DNA of 9,916 nucleotides, from NCBI GenBank assembly GCA_964591605.1, contig CAZQEN010000297.1, positions 1 to 9,916 of the forward strand, written 5' to 3'. The notes below the pieces were generated by a model. The model made no database searches, had not been told where the DNA came from, and worked only from the letters and a program-made list of their open reading frames with translations. The stretch is from CAYLLT01 sp964591605. Lineage in GTDB: Bacteria; Planctomycetota; Phycisphaerae; UBA1845; PWPN01. Shown here one piece after another: positions 5,184 to 9,916 of this stretch; position 1 is the stretch's first letter; each line of letters starts with the position of its first letter. Made by a program: the position numbers and the translations under genes.

Positions 5184-6878
5184 ATGAAACGCATCTTCCT
5201 GACCCTGCTGATCGCCCCATTCGCCCTGCCCGTCGTCCAGGCCGGCGAGGTTCGCCGGTTACCGGTGAACGAGTACCGTGACCGGATGAAAGCCGGCTGG
5301 CTCGGCCAGATGGCCGGCGTGGCCTGGGGGGCGCCCACCGAGTTCCGCTGGAAAGGCAAGATCATCCCCGCGGACAAGATGCCCGCATGGGCGCCCGAGA
5401 CCATCAACGGCAGTTTCAAGCAGGATGACCTTTATGTCGACATGACGTTCCTGCGCACGCTGGAGGTCCACGGGCTGGACGTCTCCATCCGGCAGGCCGG
5501 AATCGACTTCGCCAACAGCGGCTATCGCCTCTGGCATGCGAACAAGGCCGGCCGCGACGCCCTGCGCAGCGGCATCGCCCCGCCCGACTCCGGCCATCCG
5601 CAATTCAACAAACATGCGGACGACATCGACTACCAGATCGAGGCCGATTTCGCAGGTCTGGTCTCGCCGGGCCTGCCCAACACGGTAATCAGCCTGGGTG
5701 AAAAGTTCGGGCGACTCATGAATTACGGCGACGGGGTCTACGGCGGGCAGTTCGTCGGCGGGATGTACGCCGAAGCCTTCTTCGAGCGCGACCCCGTCAA
5801 GCTCGTCGAGGCTGGCCTGCGGTGTATTCCGGAGGGCAGCCAGTACGCGGAGTGCATTCGCGACGTGCTGAGCTGGTATCAGGACAGCCCCGACGACTGG
5901 GAACGCACCTGGCAGCGGATCGACGAGAAGTATCAGCAGAACCCCGCCTACCGCCGGGCTTCCTGCGACAAGGGCGAGTTCAACATCGACGCGAAAATCA
6001 ACGGCGCCTACATCGTCCTCGGCCTGCTCTACGGGAGGGGAGATCTCGACAAGTCCATCGTCATTTCCTGCCGGGCCGGGCAGGATTCCGACTGCAACCC
6101 CTCCAGCGCGGGCGGCGTGCTCTTCACCACGCTCGGATTCGCCCGGGTCCCGGACCGCTTCAAGGAGAAGCTCGACGAACGGCAGTTCTGGAGCCACACC
6201 AGTTATAACTTCCCCAAGCTGATCGACGCCTGCGAGAAAGTCGCGCGAGAGGCGGTGGTGAAGTCCGGCGGCAGGATTGAAAAAGACGCCGCCGGCGCCG
6301 AGGTCTTCGTGCTGCCGATCGAAACGCCCCGGCCCGGCCGGCTCGAGCAGTGCTGGTCGCCCGGGCCGATCGCCGGCAGCCGGTTCACCGCCGAGGAAAT
6401 GGCCCAAATCAAGCCTCCGGCGGAGGATCCGCCGCGCAACAAGAACACCCGCGTCGACCTGACCGAGGTCCTCGCGAAGTTCGCCCCCGGCTGGATGGCC
6501 AAAGACTGCGGGGCGGCCATGTCCCCCGGCATCCAGGACGTGGGAGGCAAGACGGGCGTCCTGGTCACCCATCCGCTCAATGAGAACACGCCGTGCGTGA
6601 TGGGTCGGCGGCTGGACGTGCTCCCCGATAAGCAGACGACGCTGCGTCTGGTGGTCGGCCACCATCCCGATGGGGACTGGCTGCTGAGCGTCACCGCCGA
6701 CCGCGAACTGGTGCGCAAGGTCATCGGGAAAGAGACTGCCCCGGACGGATGGGTCGAGATCAACGTGGATCTCTCCGAATACGCCGGTCAGATCGTTACC
6801 CTTCAACTGATCAACGCCGCCAACGGTTGGTCCTACGAAGCGGCTTACTGGGCGAAGATCGAAATCGAGCAGAAGTGA
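5184..6878 (+). CDS. Exported ADP-ribosylglycohydrolase-fold enzyme
   Basis: A 564-residue protein with a Sec signal peptide (1-20, ending PVVQA). ATG 5184 is chosen over GTG 5157 because it starts the signal peptide directly; its ribosome site is weak. The ARH-fold all-helical domain spans about 25-360: GWLGQMAGVAWG (38-49), QDDLYVDM (80-87), ADDIDYQIEAD (145-155) and GQDSDCNPSSAGG (299-311). These correspond to the di-magnesium site of ADP-ribosylglycohydrolases, but the usual Thr before DD is Gln (Q80) and the Thr after DxD is Cys (C304). A second region (about 425-564) looks beta-rich and may be a carbohydrate-binding-like domain. ADP-ribose substrates are unlikely in the periplasm, so hydrolysis of another N- or O-glycosidic bond is a reasonable inference. 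The oxidoreductase gene begins 25 bases after the stop, pointing to an operon. The fold is secure; the substrate is unknown. Confidence 0.85.
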   Translation: MKRIFLTLLIAPFALPVVQAGEVRRLPVNEYRDRMKAGWLGQMAGVAWGAPTEFRWKGKIIPADKMPAWAPETINGSFKQDDLYVDMTFLRTLEVHGLDVSIRQAGIDFANSGYRLWHANKAGRDALRSGIAPPDSGHPQFNKHADDIDYQIEADFAGLVSPGLPNTVISLGEKFGRLMNYGDGVYGGQFVGGMYAEAFFERDPVKLVEAGLRCIPEGSQYAECIRDVLSWYQDSPDDWERTWQRIDEKYQQNPAYRRASCDKGEFNIDAKINGAYIVLGLLYGRGDLDKSIVISCRAGQDSDCNPSSAGGVLFTTLGFARVPDRFKEKLDERQFWSHTSYNFPKLIDACEKVAREAVVKSGGRIEKDAAGAEVFVLPIETPRPGRLEQCWSPGPIAGSRFTAEEMAQIKPPAEDPPRNKNTRVDLTEVLAKFAPGWMAKDCGAAMSPGIQDVGGKTGVLVTHPLNENTPCVMGRRLDVLPDKQTTLRLVVGHHPDGDWLLSVTADRELVRKVIGKETAPDGWVEINVDLSEYAGQIVTLQLINAANGWSYEAAYWAKIEIEQK

Positions 6879-6903
6879 AAACTTGAAAGGCAGGATGTGA
6901 CGC

Positions 6904-8271
6904 ATGTCTTCAGAGAATCGCACTCAGATGGTCGGTGACAACAAACCTGGAACGCCGCAGGCATCGGCGGCGCAGCGCGGGTTGACCCGGCGGCGTCTGC
7001 TCAGGCAGACCGCCCTGGCCGGCGGCGCGATCGCGGCCCCGTACATCGTGCCGGCCTCTGTGCTGGGCCGCGACGGCAACACGCCGCCCAGCGAGAAGAT
7101 CGTCGTCGGCGGCCTGGGCATCGGCGGCCGCGGGACCCACGACCTCAAGTGGATGCTCCCCGAGAAGGATGTCCAGTTCGTCGCCGTGTGCGACGTTCAG
7201 AAATCGCGGCGCGACGCGGTCAAGGCGCTGGTGGATAAGACCTACGGCAACACCGACTGCGCCGTGTACGCGGACATGCGCGAGTTCCTGACCCAACGGA
7301 AAGATATCGACGCCGTGCTCATCGCAACCGGAGACCGGTGGCACGCCCCGGCCGCGGTGATGGCCATGCGGGCAGGCAAGGACGTCTTCAGCGAGAAGCC
7401 GTCCTGCATGACCATCGAGGAGGGCCAGGCCGTGGTGGACGCGGCCAAGAAGCACGGGCGGATCTACCAGACGGGCACGCAGCGGCTCAGCGAGGCCAAC
7501 TTCGTGTTCTGCTACGAGATGGCCCTCAGCGGTAAGCTGGGCGAGGTCAAAACCGCCCGGGCCCACATCGCCCCCTGGGACGCCGCAACGCTGCGTCACG
7601 ACTGGCTGCCCCCCGAGCCGCTGCCGCCCAAGGATGTTGTGGACTGGGACGCCTGGCTGGGCCCGTGCCCCTATCGCCCGTACAACTCGTCCTACACCCG
7701 CGGCGGCTGGCGCGGCTTCTATGACTTCCACACGAGCTGCATCGGCGAGTGGGGCGCCCACACCTTCGCCCAGTGCATGGCCGGGCTCGGCCTGCTCGAC
7801 ACTTCGCCCGTTGAATACGAGTACGTGGACAACCCCACTGGCGACGGGATGGTCACCCGCTTTGCCAACGGCGTGCAGATGACGCTGCACCGCGAGGGCT
7901 ACTGGAAGGGTTCGTGCGGCATGCGCTTCGAGGGTGCCGAGGGCTGGGTGGCCGCCGCCGACGGATACCCCAAGCCGGACGTCTCCAGCCCCGCGATGCT
8001 CGAGGACTTCGACAAGGTGGTCAAGGCGTACATGGAGCGGACCGGACGCCCCATGAACCACATGCGGAACTTCCTGGACTGCGTCAAGTCGCGTAGGCCC
8101 ACCGTGGCCAATGCCGAGGTCATGTTCCACTCGATGTCGGCCGTCCATGCCGCCAACATCTGCATGTGGCTCAAGCGGAACATGAAGTACGACCCGGCGA
8201 AAAAGGAATTCGCGGACGCCGATGCCAACGGCTTCCGCTCACGAGCCATGCGGCCGCCCTGGGTCATCTGA
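6904..8271 (+). CDS. Tat-exported Gfo/Idh/MocA-family oxidoreductase
   Basis: A 455-residue NAD(P)-dependent oxidoreductase or related glycoside-processing enzyme. The Tat signal is T28-R29-R30-R31-L32-L33-R34 followed by a hydrophobic stretch to about residue 52 (LAGGAIAAPYIVPASVLG). The Rossmann domain begins with VVGGLGIGGRG (67-77), and the family motif EKP is at 164-166 with K165 expected to be catalytic. The C-terminal domain includes DWDAWLGP (247-254), GEWGAH (281-286) with H286 as probable active-site residue, and NHMRNFLDCVKSRRP (385-399). Tat export implies folding with bound cofactor before translocation. Some relatives are NAD-dependent glycosidases (GH109), so hydrolysis rather than net oxidation cannot be excluded. 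A purine-rich ribosome site (AAAGGCAGGA) lies upstream of ATG 6904. The gene follows the ARH-fold gene by 25 bases and probably shares its transcript. Planctomycetes carry many paralogues; the substrate is unknown. Confidence 0.93.
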   Translation: MSSENRTQMVGDNKPGTPQASAAQRGLTRRRLLRQTALAGGAIAAPYIVPASVLGRDGNTPPSEKIVVGGLGIGGRGTHDLKWMLPEKDVQFVAVCDVQKSRRDAVKALVDKTYGNTDCAVYADMREFLTQRKDIDAVLIATGDRWHAPAAVMAMRAGKDVFSEKPSCMTIEEGQAVVDAAKKHGRIYQTGTQRLSEANFVFCYEMALSGKLGEVKTARAHIAPWDAATLRHDWLPPEPLPPKDVVDWDAWLGPCPYRPYNSSYTRGGWRGFYDFHTSCIGEWGAHTFAQCMAGLGLLDTSPVEYEYVDNPTGDGMVTRFANGVQMTLHREGYWKGSCGMRFEGAEGWVAAADGYPKPDVSSPAMLEDFDKVVKAYMERTGRPMNHMRNFLDCVKSRRPTVANAEVMFHSMSAVHAANICMWLKRNMKYDPAKKEFADADANGFRSRAMRPPWVI

Positions 8272-8336
8272 TCGGATCGCCGCGCGGGCGTCGGCCCTTC
8301 CCGCGTCACCTTCAGCGACCGAAGGTCTGATCCGAT
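8271..8336. terminator. Structured intergenic element, possible bidirectional terminator
   Basis: An outer 8-bp stem, ATCGGATC (8271-8278) with GATCCGAT (8329-8336), encloses two smaller stems. These are CGCGGG (8283-8288) with CCCGCG (8300-8305), and ACCTTC (8308-8313) with GAAGGT (8321-8326). Together they can form a three-way junction starting at the oxidoreductase stop codon. It lies between converging genes, as expected for a transcription end, but no U-tract follows on the plus strand. A TTTTT run on the minus strand (complement of AAAAA, 8354-8358) could serve the UroD-like gene. Role inferred. Confidence 0.4.
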
Positions 8337-8390
8337 GGCCTCCGATAACGTGTAAAAACAGGTGACGGCCCGCGGATCCCTTCGGCGGCG

Positions 8391-9440
8391 TCAGTTGTAG
8401 CGTCCGCATTCCAGTACGGTGTCAAACATGGCGAGCACGTTGTCGACGCTCGTCTCCCCCAGGATCGTATCGTGGCTTGCCCCGGCCACGTAGCCGCCGC
8501 CGGGCTTCATGATGGCGAGGACTTCGCAGGTCCGGGCCCGGACGACATCCGGTGTACCCTCGATGAGCACGCGGTGAGAGTCGATCGCGCCGTTGAAAAC
8601 CAGTTTGTCGCCGAACCGGGACTTGAGAACGGGCAGGTCCATCCCGCGGCAGGAGGGCTGCACCGCATGAACGGCATCGAGCCCCGCCTCGATCATCGCG
8701 GGAATCAGTTGGGCGTAGCCGCCGCAGCAGTGCAGCATCACCTTGAGACGGTATGAGTGGCCCAGGTCGATGAGCCGGCGCAGGTGCGGCAGCACGAACC
8801 GCCGGAACAGATCCTCGCCGATCAGCGGCCCGATCTGGCTGCCGAAGTCGTTGCCGATGAAAAAGATGTCGATCAGGTCGGCCGCGGCATCAAAAATCCG
8901 CTGACTGCTGCCCAGGTAATAGTCGACGATGTGCTGGAAGACCGCATCGACGATCTCCGGCTGCTCGTACATGTCGACGAACAGGTTCTCCATGCCCAGC
9001 AGGTCGATCGCGTCGTGCCAGAACGGCGACCAGTCGCCGCCCAGAATGGCGTAATGGGCGTGGTATCGGCTCGCGTCGGCGCGGACGCCGGACACATCCA
9101 CGTGCGCCGGATCCGGCCAGGGGTAATCATGCACCTGCCGCAGCGTCGCATCGGCCAGCGGATGGCTCAAGGGCATTCCGTAGCCCATGCCGTGCCGCTG
9201 CACGCGAAAGGGGGTCTGACACGTCGCCCCGGGCGCCAGCAACGGCTGGGGGCCGGCATAGGGGGCGAAGACCCGCCGGAAATCGTCATGAAACCGGATG
9301 CGCAGAGCCTCGTCGTCGAGCCCCAACTGCCGCCTGGCCTTTTCCCAGAACTCGATCGAGGAACCACACCACATCGGCACACGATCGGGCTCCTCGTGGT
9401 TGAACGCGGCCACAACGCGTTCTCGCGGTGTCATTGGCAT
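8391..9440 (-). CDS. Uroporphyrinogen decarboxylase (URO-D)/MtaA-like protein
   Basis: A 349-residue TIM-barrel protein of the URO-D superfamily. It opens with MTPRERVVAAFNHEEPDRVP (residues 3-22), the typical N terminus of the MtaA/UroD-like branch rather than of true HemE. A core motif HCCGG lies at 237-241 and resembles the His-x-Cys zinc ligands of corrinoid methyltransferases. FNGAID (282-287) and SHDTILGETSVDNVLAMFD (322-340) are the expected closing barrel motifs. Such proteins transfer methyl groups from corrinoid or methoxylated compounds, or have unknown roles; no corrinoid protein or MtaB-like partner lies in the window. ATG at 9440 is chosen because AGAGAGG (9452-9446) is 5 bases upstream; ATG 9434 is possible. 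It has no signal peptide, so it is cytoplasmic. It is probably a single-gene unit convergent with the oxidoreductase. The family is firm; the reaction is unknown. Confidence 0.88.
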   Translation of the reverse strand: MPMTPRERVVAAFNHEEPDRVPMWCGSSIEFWEKARRQLGLDDEALRIRFHDDFRRVFAPYAGPQPLLAPGATCQTPFRVQRHGMGYGMPLSHPLADATLRQVHDYPWPDPAHVDVSGVRADASRYHAHYAILGGDWSPFWHDAIDLLGMENLFVDMYEQPEIVDAVFQHIVDYYLGSSQRIFDAAADLIDIFFIGNDFGSQIGPLIGEDLFRRFVLPHLRRLIDLGHSYRLKVMLHCCGGYAQLIPAMIEAGLDAVHAVQPSCRGMDLPVLKSRFGDKLVFNGAIDSHRVLIEGTPDVVRARTCEVLAIMKPGGGYVAGASHDTILGETSVDNVLAMFDTVLECGRYN

Positions 9441-9520
9441 GGAGGCCTCTCTTGGATGTTGCCGCACCACCCACGGCTGGAAGTGCGTTGAGATCCTGCG
9501 TCCCTCGAAACGCGATCAAG

Positions 9521-9549
9521 AGCGTATCACCCCTCGGAAACGCTGTAAA
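9521..9549 (-). promoter_or_regulatory. Possible promoter of the UroD-like gene
   Basis: On the minus strand TTTACA (9549-9544, 5 of 6 to the -35 consensus) is followed after 17 bases by TACGCT (9526-9521), preceded by TG as in an extended -10. It would give a leader of roughly 75 bases before ATG 9440. The -10 match is poor, so support is modest. Confidence 0.3.
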
Positions 9550-9571
9550 ATGAATGACGATTCGCAGCGGG

Positions 9572-9810
9572 CATCGAGGAGCCGGCAGGGCGGACGCCTG
9601 TGGCGGCTGCGATCGCCTGTTCAAGCCGCGAAGCGACGGCGCGCCCTCGCCGACGGAACTCGCCTGCTGGGCCCATGCACGGCGCAAGTTCGTTGAGGCG
9701 GAAACTGCCGTGCTGGCCCGACTCGCCCAAACCCTGTCAGCCAGCTCGATCAGTTCCTGCCCCACCACTGGAAGACCGCCTGCATCGCGCATCCGGCCGC
9801 GACAGCCTGA
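9572..9810 (+). pseudogene. Decayed, internally deleted IS66-family transposase
   Basis: One frame (9572-9739) reads GRADACGGCDRLFKP and then ELACWAHARRKFVEAE. This corresponds to the IS66 core pattern QADAYxGYDxLF...CWAHARRKF, with both motif Tyr residues replaced by Cys. A second frame (about 9721-9810) reads NPVSQLDQFLPHHWKTA and ends at TGA 9808-9810, matching the usual C-terminal end of IS66 transposases. The two parts normally lie well over 100 residues apart, so the middle has been lost and the frame changed at about 9705-9740. No N-terminal region, accessory orfs or terminal inverted repeats are visible. The fragment cannot encode a working transposase. The family call rests on the remembered CWAHARRKF signature and is good; the exact ends are uncertain. 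Confidence 0.72.
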
Positions 9811-9916
9811 CGGGGTTCACCGGACGGATACTGCGCGGCATCGGGTGGACTGATTCCTTGAAGGTTCTCCTCCCAATTAGTTGGTTGATTCGCGCCCCGG
9901 CAGTGCCTGTTTGACC
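9811..9916. other. Non-coding right edge
   Basis: These 106 bases after the transposase remnant contain no convincing gene start. The first part (about 9811-9840) may still be IS66-derived flanking sequence. CCAATTAGTTGG (9873-9884) is a 4-bp hairpin with a TTAG loop in a locally AT-richer patch and could belong to the regulatory region of a gene beyond the window. Confidence 0.3.

Noticed and set aside
5259..6923. A 554-codon open frame on the minus strand opposite the ARH-fold gene
   Set aside because: It is a GC-rich antisense shadow: the plus strand has a signal peptide and clear family motifs, while the antisense product has no recognisable domain and is rich in Gly, Ala, Val, Asp and Arg as expected for a shadow.
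6910..8148. A 412-codon minus-strand frame opposite the oxidoreductase
   Set aside because: Antisense shadow of a well-supported Gfo/Idh/MocA gene, with no motifs and His/Gly/Val-rich composition.
8757..9491. A 244-codon plus-strand frame opposite the UroD-like gene
   Set aside because: Antisense shadow; the minus-strand gene has family motifs and a ribosome site.
1..9916. CRISPR array, tRNA or rRNA genes, phage or conjugation modules
   Set aside because: No regularly spaced repeats, no cloverleaf with CCA-type ends and no structural, integrase or transfer genes were seen on either strand.

Overview
This window is GC-rich DNA that looks like an accessory stretch of a Planctomycetota chromosome. 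That assignment is inference. It rests on base composition, on several extracytoplasmic enzymes with Tat or Sec signals, and on a protein mix typical of the phylum: NIPSNAP, Gfo/Idh/MocA, exported ADP-ribosylglycohydrolase-fold and UroD-like proteins, plus an IS66 remnant. No rRNA, tRNA, CRISPR array or complete mobile element is visible.

Layout. Bases 1-54 hold a cluster of mutually exclusive inverted repeats. A plus-strand block follows: a Tat-exported double NIPSNAP protein (185-988), an exported nitrilase-superfamily hydrolase with an intact Glu-Lys-Cys triad (1090-2256), a small hypothetical protein read from a TTG start (2523-2819) and a small Arg/His-rich putative lipoprotein (3013-3345). 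Next is a minus-strand pair. A multi-pass membrane protein of unknown function (5014-4430) sits 47 bases upstream of a compact ATP-dependent DNA ligase with an N-terminal SWIM zinc finger (4382-3375).

From a divergent intergenic region starts a tight plus-strand pair. A Sec-exported ADP-ribosylglycohydrolase-fold enzyme with a C-terminal accessory domain (5184-6878) is followed after 25 bases by a Tat-exported Gfo/Idh/MocA oxidoreductase (6904-8271). Convergent to it is a UroD/MtaA-like protein (9440-8391), separated by a structured intergenic element. The window ends in a decayed, internally deleted IS66-type transposase (about 9572-9810).

How the genes may work together. The ARH-fold hydrolase and the oxidoreductase are the best candidates for a joint pathway. 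Both are exported and they are nearly adjacent, so one could cleave a glycosidic bond outside the cytoplasm and the other oxidise the released sugar. The SWIM-ligase with its membrane partner is a separate possible two-gene unit, probably in DNA repair or nick sealing. The other genes look like single units. Nothing here proves a new defence or mobile system. The most unusual items are the SWIM-ligase pair, the exported ARH-fold/oxidoreductase pair with altered metal-site motifs, and the intergenic repeat elements.
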